Of a stretch of DNA of 64,000 nucleotides, positions 8,835 to 18,020 are shown in pieces. This DNA is from Frankia sp. RB7 (GTDB lineage Bacteria > Pseudomonadota > Alphaproteobacteria > Rhizobiales > Xanthobacteraceae). A program made the position numbers and the translations under genes. The notes under the pieces were generated by a model. It did no database searches. It worked only from the letters and a program-made list of their open reading frames with translations, and had not been told where the DNA came from. The stretch lies in the NCBI GenBank assembly GCA_030403585.1, contig JAUEPE010000008.1, forward strand, positions 1-64,000, given 5' to 3'. How positions within the stretch are numbered: the first letter of the stretch is position 1; every line of letters begins with the position of its first letter.

Positions 8835-9683
8835 ATGCGCCTGCGAATCCAGCACACCACGACCTATCGCTACGAGCCGCAGGCCACGAGCGTGATCCAG
8901 ATCCTGCGTATGACGCCGTGCAGCCATGACGGGCAATATGTGGCGGAATGGCAGATCGACGTCTCGACCGACACCAAGCTCGACATCCATGAGGACGCCT
9001 TCGGCAATGTCACCCATGTGCTGTCCTGCGGGCCCGTCGGCGATATCAAGATCACCGCCGAAGGGCTGATCGAGACCCACGATACCGGCGGTGTGCTGCG
9101 CGGGGCCGACGAGCGCTTTCCCGCCGACATGTTTCTGCGCACCACCGATCTCACGACCGTCAATCCGGCGATGGCGGCAGTCGCGCGCCAGTTGCGCAGC
9201 GAGGCCGAGACCGACACGCTGGGATTCCTGCACACGCTGATGTCGCAGATCAGCGACCACATGACCTTCGACGAAGATCCGACCAACAGCGGCACGTCGG
9301 CGGCCGAGGCGTTCACGCTCAAGCGCGGCGTCTGCCAGGACTATGCGCATATCTTCATCGCCTGCGCCCGCACCGGCGGCGTACCGGCACGCTTCGTCTC
9401 CGGACACTTCCTGCGCTCCGACGGAACCGTGCATCAGGACGCCGGCCATGCCTGGGCGGAGGCTTACGTCGACGGTCTCGGCTGGGTCGGCTTCGATCCC
9501 GCCAACAGCATCTGCACCACCGACGCCCATGTCCGCGTCGCCATCGGGCTCGATTATCTCGGTGCAGCGCCGGTGCGCGGCACCCGCTATGGCGGCGGCG
9601 CGGAGACGCTGACGGTCGCGGTCAAGGTCGAGCAGGCCAACCGCGGCGGCCAATCGCAATCGCAGTCCCAGCGGCAGAGCTAG
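8835..9683 (+). CDS. Transglutaminase-like cysteine peptidase family protein
   Basis: A 282-residue protein with an N-terminal beta domain (bacterial transglutaminase N-terminal region, about residues 1-80) and a papain-like transglutaminase core. The catalytic triad is visible: Cys167 in RGVCQDYAH, His206 in DAGHAWAEA and Asp221 in GWVGFDPAN. It has no signal peptide, so it should act in the cytosol. Members may cleave or form isopeptide bonds. Association with ATP-grasp, alpha-E and Anbu suggests one peptide-tagging or trimming pathway. The C-terminus ends in a Gln/Ser-rich tail. No strong ribosome-binding site precedes the ATG, which is 15 bases from a repeat. Confidence 0.88.
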   Translation: MRLRIQHTTTYRYEPQATSVIQILRMTPCSHDGQYVAEWQIDVSTDTKLDIHEDAFGNVTHVLSCGPVGDIKITAEGLIETHDTGGVLRGADERFPADMFLRTTDLTTVNPAMAAVARQLRSEAETDTLGFLHTLMSQISDHMTFDEDPTNSGTSAAEAFTLKRGVCQDYAHIFIACARTGGVPARFVSGHFLRSDGTVHQDAGHAWAEAYVDGLGWVGFDPANSICTTDAHVRVAIGLDYLGAAPVRGTRYGGGAETLTVAVKVEQANRGGQSQSQSQRQS

Positions 9684-9718
9684 GCCGTCCCGACCCAACA
9701 CATCATGCGTGCTATGAT

Positions 9719-9738
9719 CGCGGGGTAAGCCCCCCGCG
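9719..9738 (+). other. GC-rich hairpin upstream of the CMD gene
   Basis: CGCGGGG and CCCCCGCG can pair across a short loop ten bases before the ATG at 9748. It could be a transcript-end structure of the transglutaminase gene or a leader hairpin; no T-run follows, so it is not a standard terminator. Confidence 0.4.
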
Positions 9739-9747
9739 AGGACCCCC

Positions 9748-10155
9748 ATGGCAACTGTAAAACTGCTTTCGGACGACGAACTCTCCAGCGAGGCGCGCGC
9801 CGTTTTCGACGATATCCGCAAGGTGCGGCAATCGGACTTCGTCAACAATTTCTGGCGCGCGCTGGCGCATGATCCGAAGACGCTGCGGCGGACCTGGGAG
9901 AGCATCAAGGAGGTGATGGCGCCGGGCGCGCTCGATCCCAAGGTCAAGGAGATGCTCTATGTCGCGGTGTCGATCGCACATGGCTGCAGTTACTGCATCC
10001 ATTCGCACACCGGAGCCGCCCGGGCCAAGGGCATGACCGAGGCCGAATATGGCGAGCTGCTCGCCATCGTCGGCATGGCCTCGGAGACGAACCGGCTGGT
10101 CACCGCGCTCGGTGTCCCCGTCGACCAGGCGTTTCTCGCCGATGCCGCTGACTGA
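9748..10155 (+). CDS. Carboxymuconolactone decarboxylase family protein (AhpD-like)
   Basis: A 135-residue single-domain CMD/AhpD-fold protein. The redox motif is present as Cys80 and Cys83 with His87 in HGCSYCIHSH, the arrangement used by AhpD-type peroxidase partners. True decarboxylases such as PcaC (60013-60405 in this window) lack that pair. An antioxidant or thiol-disulfide role is therefore more likely than lactone decarboxylation. GAGGA lies shortly upstream of the ATG. It sits between the transglutaminase and Anbu genes on the same strand, which is not a standard part of that neighbourhood. Confidence 0.85.
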   Translation: MATVKLLSDDELSSEARAVFDDIRKVRQSDFVNNFWRALAHDPKTLRRTWESIKEVMAPGALDPKVKEMLYVAVSIAHGCSYCIHSHTGAARAKGMTEAEYGELLAIVGMASETNRLVTALGVPVDQAFLADAAD

Positions 10156-10261
10156 GCTAGGCTTTTTGCCTCGTTGATGCATGCCACGGGGGGTTTCATG
10201 CGCCTGCGAAATTGGCTACTAGATTGGCGCCGGCAAAAGCGCTCGCGTTCGGGGACTGGAA

Positions 10262-11020
10262 ATGACCTATTGTTGTGGAATCCTGGTTCGGGACGGGCTG
10301 GTCATGATCGCCGACACCCGCACCAATGCCGGCCTCGACAACGTCTCGACCTTCCGCAAGCTGCACATCTTCTCCAAGCCGGGCGACCGCATCATGGCGA
10401 TCGCCAGCGCGGGCAACCTCGCCATCAGCCAGTCGGTCCTGTCCACGCTGACCGAGGGCCTGGAAGATCCGACCACCGGCGACATCGAGACGCTGATGAA
10501 CGCGCCCACCATGTTCCAGGCCGCCCAGCGCATCGGCCGGGCGATCCGCGCCGTGCATTCGACCGAAGGCCCGGCGCTGAAATCCGAGGATGTTTCGTTC
10601 GACGTGTCCTTCCTGTTCGGCGGCCAGATCAAGGGCGCGCGCATGCGCCTGTTCATGGTCTACACCGCAGGCAATTTCATCGAGTGCACCACGGACACGC
10701 CGTACCTGCAAATCGGCGAGCACAAATACGGCAAGCCGGTGCTCGACCGCGCCATGCACTACGACGTCGAGCTCTACGAGGCGCTGAAGACCGGCCTGAT
10801 CTCGATGGACTCGACCATGCGCTCGAACCTCGGCGTCGGTCTTCCCATCGACGTGCTGGTGGTTCGCGCGGACGCTTGCGATGCTGATCTCAACCATCGC
10901 ATCGAGGCAGGCGAGCCCTATTTCCACGATTTGCGCTCGCGCTGGTCTGCGGCGTTGCGCGCGGCACATCAGAACATTCCGCGGCCGCCCTACAAGAACG
11001 AAAAAGAACCCAAAACCTGA
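10262..11020 (+). CDS. Anbu-type proteasome homolog (ancestral beta subunit)
   Basis: A 252-residue Ntn-hydrolase. After removal of Met1 the N-terminal Thr becomes the nucleophile (sequence TYCCGILV). Asp17 (mature numbering) lies in ADTRTNAG and a Lys at about position 32 lies in STFRKLH, the expected proteasome-type triad. The TNAG and STFRK signatures separate Anbu from HslV. Anbu proteins form self-assembled helical or ring oligomers, and peptidase activity is weak or unproven in published work. It closes the ATP-grasp/alpha-E/transglutaminase neighbourhood. GGGGAC precedes the ATG. The C-terminal tail is Lys/Pro-rich. Confidence 0.88.
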   Translation: MTYCCGILVRDGLVMIADTRTNAGLDNVSTFRKLHIFSKPGDRIMAIASAGNLAISQSVLSTLTEGLEDPTTGDIETLMNAPTMFQAAQRIGRAIRAVHSTEGPALKSEDVSFDVSFLFGGQIKGARMRLFMVYTAGNFIECTTDTPYLQIGEHKYGKPVLDRAMHYDVELYEALKTGLISMDSTMRSNLGVGLPIDVLVVRADACDADLNHRIEAGEPYFHDLRSRWSAALRAAHQNIPRPPYKNEKEPKT

Positions 11021-11044
11021 CAACTGAAGAAAAGGCAGGAAACG

Positions 11045-11803
11045 ATGAGTGAAGCAAAAAAGATCGCAGTGGTGACGGGTGCGGGCACCGGCGTCGGGCG
11101 CGCCGCGTCGCTGGCGCTGATGAACATCGGCTTCACCGTGGTGCTGGTCGGTCGCCGGCTCGACATGCTCGAGGAGACCGCGAAGCTCGGCCCCGCGGGC
11201 AAGAGCCTGTGCGTCACCGCCGACATGACCAAGCCGGAGCAGATCGCCGCACTGTTCGACAAGGTGAAGGCGACCTACGGCCGGCTCGACGTGCTGTTCA
11301 ATAACGCCGGCATGGGCGCACCCGCCGTCAATTTCGAGGACCTCGGCCTCGAGCAGTGGCAGGCGGTGGTGAACACCAACCTCACCGGTCCGTTCCTGTG
11401 CACCCAGCACGCCTTCCGCATCATGAAGGACCAGAGCCCGCGCGGCGGCCGCATCATCAACAACGGCTCGATCTCGGCGCATGCGCCGCGGCCGTTCTCG
11501 GCGGCCTACACCTCGACCAAGCACGCCATCACCGGCCTGACCAAGGCGAGCAACCTCGACGGCCGCATGTACGACATCGCGGTCGGCCAGGTCGACATCG
11601 GCAATGCGGCGACCCCCATGACCGACCGCATGGTCAACGGTCCCGGCGTGCTGCAGCCGGACGGCACCACCAAGCACGAGCCGCGCATGGATGCGAAGGC
11701 CGTCGGCGATGCGGTCGCCTACATGGCCGGCCTGCCGCTCGACGCCAACGTGCTGACCATGACGGTGATGGCCAGCAAGATGCCGTTCGTTGGGCGGGGC
11801 TGA
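11045..11803 (+). CDS. SDR-family oxidoreductase
   Basis: A 252-residue short-chain dehydrogenase/reductase. It shows the cofactor-binding TGAGTGVG loop at 11-18, the structural NNAG at 86-89, the catalytic Ser142, and the YTSTK motif with Tyr155 and Lys159. An arginine pair after the second strand (VGRRLD) favours NADP(H). The substrate is unknown. An AGGA-like site lies before the ATG at 11045, 24 bases after the Anbu stop, so it may be read through from the Anbu operon, though it is not a usual member of it. Confidence 0.88.
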   Translation: MSEAKKIAVVTGAGTGVGRAASLALMNIGFTVVLVGRRLDMLEETAKLGPAGKSLCVTADMTKPEQIAALFDKVKATYGRLDVLFNNAGMGAPAVNFEDLGLEQWQAVVNTNLTGPFLCTQHAFRIMKDQSPRGGRIINNGSISAHAPRPFSAAYTSTKHAITGLTKASNLDGRMYDIAVGQVDIGNAATPMTDRMVNGPGVLQPDGTTKHEPRMDAKAVGDAVAYMAGLPLDANVLTMTVMASKMPFVGRG

Positions 11804-11830
11804 ACCAAAACGCGAAAACAACCCCATGCA

Positions 11831-11856
11831 CAGTAGGCGTCAAGGAGCGCCTACTG
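11831..11856 (+). terminator. Hairpin after the SDR gene
   Basis: CAGTAGGCG and CGCCTACTG form a nine-base stem around an eight-base loop, followed by TTGCGTTGTT. It lies 27 bases past the SDR stop codon. The T-tract is imperfect, so termination is plausible but not certain. Confidence 0.55.
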
Positions 11857-11908
11857 TTGCGTTGTTGCAGGGGTGACGCGGCGTAAGTCCACGCTCTATC
11901 TCAACAAT

Positions 11909-11995
11909 CGTCATTGCTAGCGCAGCGAAGCAATCCAGACTGCCACCGCGGCACGATTCTGGATTGCTTCGTCGCAAGGGCTCCTCGCAATGACG
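11909..11995. repeat. Palindromic intergenic repeat, family A
   Basis: CGTCATTGC and GCAATGACG arms flank GCAATCCAGA / TCTGGATTGC inner arms. It sits between the convergent SDR and MFS genes and resembles the copies at 1795 and 17911. Confidence 0.9.
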
Positions 11996-12011
11996 GGGAG
12001 AGAGCGGCGGC

Positions 12012-13247
12012 CTACTCCAAGCTCTCCACCTGGCGCAGGCTGGGAAACAGCTTCATCCACAACAGCGCCACCGCCACCGTGCAGACGCCGCCGAGCACGG
12101 CTGCCGGCATGGCGCCGAACAGCGCCGCCGTCAGCCCGCTTTCGAACTGGCCGAGCTGGTTCGAGGCGTTGATGAAGAGGAAATTGACCGCGCCGACGCG
12201 GCCGCGCATCTCGTCGGGGGTGGCGAGCTGCACCAGCGAGAAGCGGATCACGACGCTGATCGTGTCGGCGGCGCCCAATACGGCGAGCGACAGCACAGAC
12301 AGCCACATCCAGGACGACAGCGCGAACACGATCGTGGCAACCCCGAACACGATCACCGCCTGGAACATCCGCAGGCCGACATGTCGCGTAATCGCGTGCC
12401 GCGCCAGCACCATGGTCATCAGCAGTGCGCCGACGGCTGGCGCTGCACGCAACACGCCGAGTCCCATCGGGCCGGTCTGGAGAATGTCGCGGGCGTAGAT
12501 CGGCAGCAGCGCGGTGACGCCGCCGAACAGCACCGCGAACAGATCGAGCGAAATGGTGCCGAGGATAGCCGGATTGCTGCGAATGAAGCGAACGCCGGCA
12601 AAGATGTTGTCAGTGCTATCATCCTTGGCGAGCGCCTGCGGGCGCGGCTGGATAAAGCCGGTCAGGATCATCCCCAGAATCCAGAACAGCAGCATGATTG
12701 CGTAGGCCAGATGCGGCGCGATCGCGTAGGCAAAGCCGCCGAGCGCAGGCCCGGTGATGGTCGCGACCTGCCCCGCACCGCTCGCGACTGCGGTCGCGCG
12801 CTGAAGCGAGCCTTGCGGCGCGATGAGCGGCAACAGTGCCGCCGTGGTTGGGCTCTCGAACGCGCCGGCAATGCCGAGCACGAAGGTCGCGACGAAAATC
12901 TGCACTTCGCTGACCGCACCGAGATAGGTGAGCACGCAGAGATAGAGCGCGGTCGCGGCTTCCACCAGCTGGCAGAGCTGGACCACGCGCTTGCGCTCGA
13001 AACGATCGGCGGCGTGGCCGGCGACGAATACCAGAAGGGCGGTCGGCGCGAACTGTACGAGCCCGACCATGCCGAGGTCGAAGGCCGAGCCGGTGAGGTC
13101 GTAGATCTGCCAGCCGATCGCGACCGCCGCGATCTGGCTGGAAAAGCGTGACAGGCTGCGCGAGAGCAGGAAGAACAGGAAGGCACGGTGGCGGAGGAGC
13201 TCTCCGGCGCTGACCGCCGGACTGGCTGAAACTGGCTGCTCTGGCAT
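12012..13247 (-). CDS. MFS transporter (probable drug/metabolite exporter)
   Basis: A 411-residue major facilitator superfamily protein with about twelve hydrophobic segments. The loop after TM2 carries GHAADRFERKRV, the motif-A basic/acidic pattern, and the central loop is short. It resembles the enterobactin-exporter/DHA3 branch with the SRSLSRFSSQIAAVAIGWQIYD-type first segment (split here for length). The substrate cannot be inferred. The start is uncertain: ATG at 13247 gives a compact N-terminus, a GTG at 13262 is possible, and the frame stays open to 13355. It is divergent from the CNT-type transporter gene. Confidence 0.8.
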   Translation of the reverse strand: MPEQPVSASPAVSAGELLRHRAFLFFLLSRSLSRFSSQIAAVAIGWQIYDLTGSAFDLGMVGLVQFAPTALLVFVAGHAADRFERKRVVQLCQLVEAATALYLCVLTYLGAVSEVQIFVATFVLGIAGAFESPTTAALLPLIAPQGSLQRATAVASGAGQVATITGPALGGFAYAIAPHLAYAIMLLFWILGMILTGFIQPRPQALAKDDSTDNIFAGVRFIRSNPAILGTISLDLFAVLFGGVTALLPIYARDILQTGPMGLGVLRAAPAVGALLMTMVLARHAITRHVGLRMFQAVIVFGVATIVFALSSWMWLSVLSLAVLGAADTISVVIRFSLVQLATPDEMRGRVGAVNFLFINASNQLGQFESGLTAALFGAMPAAVLGGVCTVAVALLWMKLFPSLRQVESLE

Positions 13248-13405
13248 CGCCTGTTCGGTCACGCTCGGCTGGTCCGCCCCTGATATCGACGCGCCCCGCG
13301 TGGCTGACGCAGGCCTGCTTGTCAACAGCGGGCGGCCCAGGTGACCATCCGGCATTGCGTTTGCAACGCACGCGCGGCCATAATCATTGGGGCTTTGGGG
13401 ACATC

Positions 13406-14656
13406 ATGCTGCGGCTGCAATCGACACTCGGCGTTTTCGCATTGCTGCTGATCGCCCTCGCGTTGGCGGAGAATCGCCGCGCGGTCTCGCTGCGCCAGGC
13501 GCTGATCGGCCTGGTCGTGACTTTCGCCACCGCGATCGTGCTGTTGAAGGTGCCCGTCGTGGCGCATGCCTTCGGCGCCATCAACGACGCAGTCGGCGCC
13601 ATCTCGGCGGCGTCGCGCGCCGGCTCCTCCTTCGTGTTCGGCTATGTCGGTGGCGGTCCCCTGCCCTTCGACCTGAAGGCGCCGGGCGCCGATTTCATCC
13701 TGGCGTTCCAGGCGCTGCCGATCGTGCTGGTGATGAGCGTGCTGACCACGCTGTTGTTCTATTGGCGCGTGCTGCCGCCGATCGTGCGCGGCATGGCCTG
13801 GCTGCTCGAACGCACGCTCGGCGTCGGCGGCGCGGTGGGGCTTTCGACCGCCGCCAACATCTTCCTCGGCATGGTCGAGGCACCGCTGTTCGTCCGGCCG
13901 TATCTGGCGCAGATGAGCCGCAGCGAATTGTTTTTGGTGATGACCGGCGGCATGGCCGGTATCGCCGGCACGGTGCTGGTGCTCTATGCGACGCTGCTGG
14001 CGCCGCTCATCCCCGACGCGGCCGCGCATTTCGTCATTGCGTCGGTGCTGGGTGCGCCGGCCGCGATCCTCGTCAGCCTCATCATGGTGCCTGAGACATC
14101 CGGCAAGCGCACCGGCGGGGCGCTGGAAGATCCGGAGATGGAAGTCTCCAGCACGATGGATGCGATCGTGAAGGGCACCAGCGCTGGGATCGAGCTGCTG
14201 ATCAACATCGTCGCGATGCTGCTGGTGCTGGTGGCACTGGTCTACCTCGTCAACGCCGTTCTCGGCCTGCTGCCAGATATCGGCGGCGCCGCGATCTCGT
14301 TGCAGCGCCTGCTCGGCCTCGTGATGGCGCCGGTGTGCTGGCTGATGGGCTTGCCCTGGGATCAGGCGGTCACCGCCGGCAGCCTGATGGGCACGAAAAC
14401 CGTGCTCAACGAGCTGATCGCCTATGTCGACTTCTCAAAGCTGCCGCCTGGTACGCTCGATCCGCGCTCGCGGCTGATCATGCTCTACGCGATGTGCGGC
14501 TTCGCCAACTTCGCCAGCCTCGGCATCATGATCGGCGGCTTGGGGGTGATGGCACCTGAGCGGCGCGACGAGATCAATGCGCTCGGGCTGAAGTCGATCG
14601 TGTCGGGCACGCTGACGACGTGTTTGATGGGCGCGATCGTGGGGGTGTTGAGTTAA
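13406..14656 (+). CDS. CNT-type nucleoside transporter
   Basis: A 416-residue polytopic membrane protein of the concentrative nucleoside transporter family. The three expected blocks are in order: an N-terminal trio of TM segments, the FQALPIVL gate region with GMVEAPLFVRPY, and the C-terminal core with TGGMAGIAGTV, GTKTVLNEL and CGFANFAS. Members import nucleosides with sodium or protons. The motif GMVEAPL replaces the more usual GQTEAPL, which may alter substrate. ATG 13406 is preceded by GGGGAC. The C-terminal repeat at 14667 probably marks the transcript end. Confidence 0.85.
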   Translation: MLRLQSTLGVFALLLIALALAENRRAVSLRQALIGLVVTFATAIVLLKVPVVAHAFGAINDAVGAISAASRAGSSFVFGYVGGGPLPFDLKAPGADFILAFQALPIVLVMSVLTTLLFYWRVLPPIVRGMAWLLERTLGVGGAVGLSTAANIFLGMVEAPLFVRPYLAQMSRSELFLVMTGGMAGIAGTVLVLYATLLAPLIPDAAAHFVIASVLGAPAAILVSLIMVPETSGKRTGGALEDPEMEVSSTMDAIVKGTSAGIELLINIVAMLLVLVALVYLVNAVLGLLPDIGGAAISLQRLLGLVMAPVCWLMGLPWDQAVTAGSLMGTKTVLNELIAYVDFSKLPPGTLDPRSRLIMLYAMCGFANFASLGIMIGGLGVMAPERRDEINALGLKSIVSGTLTTCLMGAIVGVLS

Positions 14657-14666
14657 CAACGAACTC

Positions 14667-14755
14667 GTAGCCCGGATGGAGCGCAGCGCAATCCGGGAAA
14701 GTGCGCGTCGTCGCAATCAGCGGCCCCGGATTTCGCTTCGCTCCATCCGGGCTAC
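14667..14755. repeat. Palindromic intergenic repeat, family C
   Basis: GTAGCCCGGATGGAGC faces GCTCCATCCGGGCTAC; inner GCAATCCGGG and CCCCGGATT partly pair. It lies between the convergent CNT and threonine aldolase genes. No second copy is seen here. Confidence 0.9.
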
Positions 14756-14779
14756 AAGGGGCCCACACGGGCGGATGCT

Positions 14780-15850
14780 CTAAACCAAAACTCCAGCCAC
14801 GGTGCGAAACGCCGTGACCGCACGATCAATATCCGCATCGTCGATATGGCGATGGGTCACACAGCGCAGGCGATGCCGCCCCCAAGGCCGCGCCCTCAGG
14901 CCCGCCTTCTCCAGAGCCCCCGACCACGCGGCGCTGTCGCGCCCGGAGAGAGAAACATCGACCTGCACGATATTCGTCTGCGGGATTGTCGCGCTGAGCC
15001 TTGGATTCATCGCGTTCAGCGCATCACTCAGGGTTCGCGCACGCCGGTGGTCCTCGCCCAGACGCGCACCCATGACCTGAACCGCCTCCAGGCCGGCGGC
15101 AGCCAGGACGCCGATCTGGCGCTGCGAGCCTCCCAGCATGCGGCGAAATCTGCGGCTGCTGTCGATCACGGCGCGCGGCCCGGCGAGCACCGCGCCGGCC
15201 GGCGCGCTCAGGCCCTTCGACAGACACAGGGAGACCGTGTCGCAATGCCTCGCAACCTCGGCCGGCGCCGTCTCAAGGGCGACTGCGGCATTGAACAGCC
15301 GCGCGCCGTCGAGATGCACCGGGACGCCACGCGCGGACGCCATGGCGTGCACGGCCTGCATATGCTCCAGCGGCAGCACGGCGCCGCTTGCGTTGTTGTG
15401 CGAGGTTTCCATCGCGACAAGGGCGGTCCTGAGCTTGAGCCCTTCGCCCTGCAAGGCGTCTTCCAGCAAATTCAGGTCCATCGCGCCGTCGCTACCGGCA
15501 ATGGCGAGGTAGAACTGCCCTGTAAACGTCGCTGCCCCTCGTTCGGAGGTGTACATGTGGGCATTCGCTTCCAGCACGACCTGTTCGCTGCGCTGCGACT
15601 GCGCCAGCGTCGCCAACAGATTGGCCATGGTGCAGCTCGGCACGAACAGGCCGGCCTCCTTGCCCAACGCCGCAGCTGCAACGGCCTCCAGCTCCTGCGC
15701 CGTCGGGTCACCGTCCAGCCCGTCATCGCCGAGCGGAGCCGAGGCCATGCGGGCATACATCGCTTCGGTCGGCTTGGTGACCGTATCGCTGCGCAGGTCG
15801 ATCGGTGGCAACCCTGCGCCCGCCGGACTCGTGTCGTGTTGATGTGCCAT
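14780..15850 (-). CDS. ltaE: Low-specificity L-threonine aldolase
   Basis: A 356-residue fold-type I PLP enzyme. The N-terminal DLRSDTVTKPTEAM segment is the family signature. Asp181 in HLDGARLFNA contacts the pyridine nitrogen, and Lys212 in CLSKGLSAPAG should form the Schiff base. It cleaves threonine or allo-threonine to glycine and acetaldehyde; the beta-eliminating lyase family also includes aldolases for other beta-hydroxy amino acids. It lies 28 bases after an amino-acid-type ABC binding protein on the same strand, which suggests uptake and cleavage of the same compound, under the divergent LysR gene. Confidence 0.85.
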   Translation of the reverse strand: MAHQHDTSPAGAGLPPIDLRSDTVTKPTEAMYARMASAPLGDDGLDGDPTAQELEAVAAAALGKEAGLFVPSCTMANLLATLAQSQRSEQVVLEANAHMYTSERGAATFTGQFYLAIAGSDGAMDLNLLEDALQGEGLKLRTALVAMETSHNNASGAVLPLEHMQAVHAMASARGVPVHLDGARLFNAAVALETAPAEVARHCDTVSLCLSKGLSAPAGAVLAGPRAVIDSSRRFRRMLGGSQRQIGVLAAAGLEAVQVMGARLGEDHRRARTLSDALNAMNPRLSATIPQTNIVQVDVSLSGRDSAAWSGALEKAGLRARPWGRHRLRCVTHRHIDDADIDRAVTAFRTVAGVLV

Positions 15851-15878
15851 TGCGAGAACTTTCAGAGCGTTTGGCGCG

Positions 15879-16799
15879 TCATTCGTAGACTGCCGGGTCG
15901 CCGGAATCGGTCGGGTTGGCCAGCGCCCGCTTGAGCGCGGCGCTCATCGGAAAGTTCAGGTTGAGACCATGCGGCGGGATCGGTGAATTGAAATATTTGT
16001 CGTACAGCGCCGCAATCTGTCCGCTCTTCATCAGATCGATCACGGCCTCGTCGACCACCTTCTTGAAAGCAGGATCGTCCTTGGGTTCGACGATGCCGTA
16101 AGGCGCCATCTCGAGACCCTTGCTACCGATCAAATAGTCATCCGGCGTCCTGGACGAGGCGACCGTGGCATAGGCGAGACCGTCATCGTTGGCTGAGCCG
16201 GCCACCCGGCCCGTCGACACCAACAGGAAGGTCTCGGCGGTGTCCTTGGCCGGCACGACCGTGATGCCGAGATTGTTCTTGGCGTTGATCAACGTAATCA
16301 CCTTGAAAGTCTGGCCGCCGGCCTGGGCGGAGATGGCCTTGCCGCGAAACGAAGTGGGGTCGTTGACATCGACCCCGCCATCCTTGCGCGCAACGAGGAC
16401 GACCTGCGCAACGAAGGTGGTCGGAGCAAAGGCGGCAAGTTTATGCCGCTCGAGATTATTGGTCGTGTTGCCGCATTCGAGATCGATCGTACCGTTGGCG
16501 AGCAACTGAATGCGTGTCGCCGAGGTGATGGGGTTGTAGCGAGTCTCGAGCTTGGGGAGCTTGAGGGCCGTCTTGATCGCCTGCACCACCTGTTCGCAGA
16601 TTTCCACGGTGTAGCCGATCGGCTTCTGGTTACCGTCGAGATAGGCGAAGGGCACCGAGGTCTCGGGATACCCTAATGTGATCGCGCCGGTCTCACGGAT
16701 CTTGTCCAGCCTGCTCGCCCCCTGAGCCATCGCCCCGCCGGAAAGAAGAACCACAGCGACGGTCGCCGCTGCGAGTGCCTTGATCGTTGTCGCTTTCAT
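15879..16799 (-). CDS. ABC transporter amino-acid substrate-binding protein
   Basis: A 306-residue periplasmic binding protein of the family-3 (amino acid) type. The signal peptide ends at GGAMA before QGAS, about residue 25. The mature domain shows the bilobed SBP pattern: ETGAITLGYPETSVPFAY near the N-terminus, a central DLECGNTTNN strand that usually contacts the ligand, and a C-terminal helix-rich end. No membrane permease or ATPase genes are adjacent, so its transporter partner is elsewhere. GAGAGGGA precedes the ATG at 16799. It is first in a two-gene unit with the threonine aldolase. Confidence 0.88.
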   Translation of the reverse strand: MKATTIKALAAATVAVVLLSGGAMAQGASRLDKIRETGAITLGYPETSVPFAYLDGNQKPIGYTVEICEQVVQAIKTALKLPKLETRYNPITSATRIQLLANGTIDLECGNTTNNLERHKLAAFAPTTFVAQVVLVARKDGGVDVNDPTSFRGKAISAQAGGQTFKVITLINAKNNLGITVVPAKDTAETFLLVSTGRVAGSANDDGLAYATVASSRTPDDYLIGSKGLEMAPYGIVEPKDDPAFKKVVDEAVIDLMKSGQIAALYDKYFNSPIPPHGLNLNFPMSAALKRALANPTDSGDPAVYE

Positions 16800-16940
16800 G
16801 TCGTCCCTCTCTCGGCGAATGGTCTTGGCGAATGTTCTTGGCGAATGTCCGTGCCGCCGTCCGCGCGGGGTGAGCAACGACAGGGCAGCTCCGTGCGAAC
16901 GGCTTCATGCTCTGGACTATCGTCCAAAAGCCCGATCTGA

Positions 16941-16956
16941 TGAAATTCCAGTTTCA
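16941..16956. promoter_or_regulatory. Candidate LysR operator
   Basis: TGAAA-TTCCAG-TTTCA is an interrupted inverted repeat in the gap between the divergent LysR gene (ATG 16979) and the binding-protein gene (16799). A TATACG box at 16965-16970 lies nine bases before the LysR ATG. Confidence 0.4.
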
Positions 16957-16978
16957 CACTCTCCTATACGGATTTGAT

Positions 16979-17899
16979 ATGGCCACCAGGCGCATGGGCT
17001 TGAAGCATGTGGAGGCTTTTCGGGCGGTCTTCGTGACGGGATCGATGACGCAGGCGGCTCAGCGCATGCATACCTCGCAGCCCCAGATCAGCCGCCTGAT
17101 CGGACAGCTGGAGGCGATTACGCAATTCCCGCTGTTCGACCGCAGCGGCGGCCGCCTTCGTCCCACCGTGGACGGATCGCGTTTTTTCCAGGAGGTCGAG
17201 AAGACTTTCATCGGCCTGGCGGGACTGGAGGCCAGCGCAGCCAGCATCCGTTCGTTCGGAATGGGCCGGCTCAGCGTTGCGGCGATGCCGCGGCTGGCCG
17301 GCGGCCTGCTGACGCGCATCGCTGCGCGCTTCAAGGTCGACTATCCGCATGTGATGATCTCGATCCGATCCGGCACGGCAAGCGCCGTGCACGACTGGGT
17401 CAGCTCCGGGCTTTGCGACACCGGGCTCGCAATGCTCTACAGCGAGGTTGCGGGGGTGCATGTCGAGCCGGTGCTCAAGACCCGTTGCGTCGCGATCATG
17501 CCGAAGGCGCATCGTCTTGCGCAGAAGAAGACGCTTCGCCCCGCCGATTTCACCAATGAGGCCTTCATCTCCTTTGCCACGGGGAGTCCGCTGCACGATC
17601 GCATCGATGCGATCTTTGCACAGGCTGCTGTCACACGCCGCGTCGTTGCCGAGACGGATCTGGGCGCATCGGTTTGCGCCCTGGTCGCGGCGGGACTCGG
17701 CATCAGCATTATCAACCCGATTGCCGCGCATGACGAAAGCTCCGGCGCCGGTCTGATCACGCGCCCCTTCAACCCGGCTGTCCCCGTTACGATCGCGCTG
17801 CTCTATCCGCCCTATGCCGCACGCGGCCGGTTGATCGATGCGTTTGGCGAATATGCACGCAAGATCATGAGCGAAGAGCTGGGCTATCTCGATCGGTAG
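16979..17899 (+). CDS. LysR-family transcriptional regulator
   Basis: A 306-residue LTTR. The N-terminal winged helix-turn-helix covers about residues 10-70 (TGSMTQAAQRMHTSQPQISR), followed by a linker helix and the periplasmic-binding-like effector domain. It is divergent from the binding protein/threonine aldolase pair and probably regulates it, as LTTRs usually do for their divergent neighbours. Start choice is open: ATG at 16979 or 16994; 16979 lies just past a TATACG box, so the transcript could have almost no leader. The stop lies 12 bases before a palindromic repeat. Confidence 0.85.
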   Translation: MATRRMGLKHVEAFRAVFVTGSMTQAAQRMHTSQPQISRLIGQLEAITQFPLFDRSGGRLRPTVDGSRFFQEVEKTFIGLAGLEASAASIRSFGMGRLSVAAMPRLAGGLLTRIAARFKVDYPHVMISIRSGTASAVHDWVSSGLCDTGLAMLYSEVAGVHVEPVLKTRCVAIMPKAHRLAQKKTLRPADFTNEAFISFATGSPLHDRIDAIFAQAAVTRRVVAETDLGASVCALVAAGLGISIINPIAAHDESSGAGLITRPFNPAVPVTIALLYPPYAARGRLIDAFGEYARKIMSEELGYLDR

Positions 17900-17910
17900 T
17901 CGGGGGGCCC

Positions 17911-18004
17911 GTCATTGCGAGCGAAGCGGCGAAGCGAAGCAATCCAGAGATGCATCCGCGGAAAGATTCTGGATTGCTTCGTCGCAAGAGCTCCTCGGAA
18001 TGAC
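17911..18004. repeat. Palindromic intergenic repeat, family A
   Basis: GTCATTGCGAGCGAAGCGG starts the left arm; GAATGAC ends the right arm. The inner arms are GCAATCCAGA and TCTGGATTGC. The left arm contains a duplicated GCGAAGC. It lies between the convergent LysR and cupin genes. Confidence 0.9.
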
Positions 18005-18020
18005 GGCGGAGAGAGCGCGC

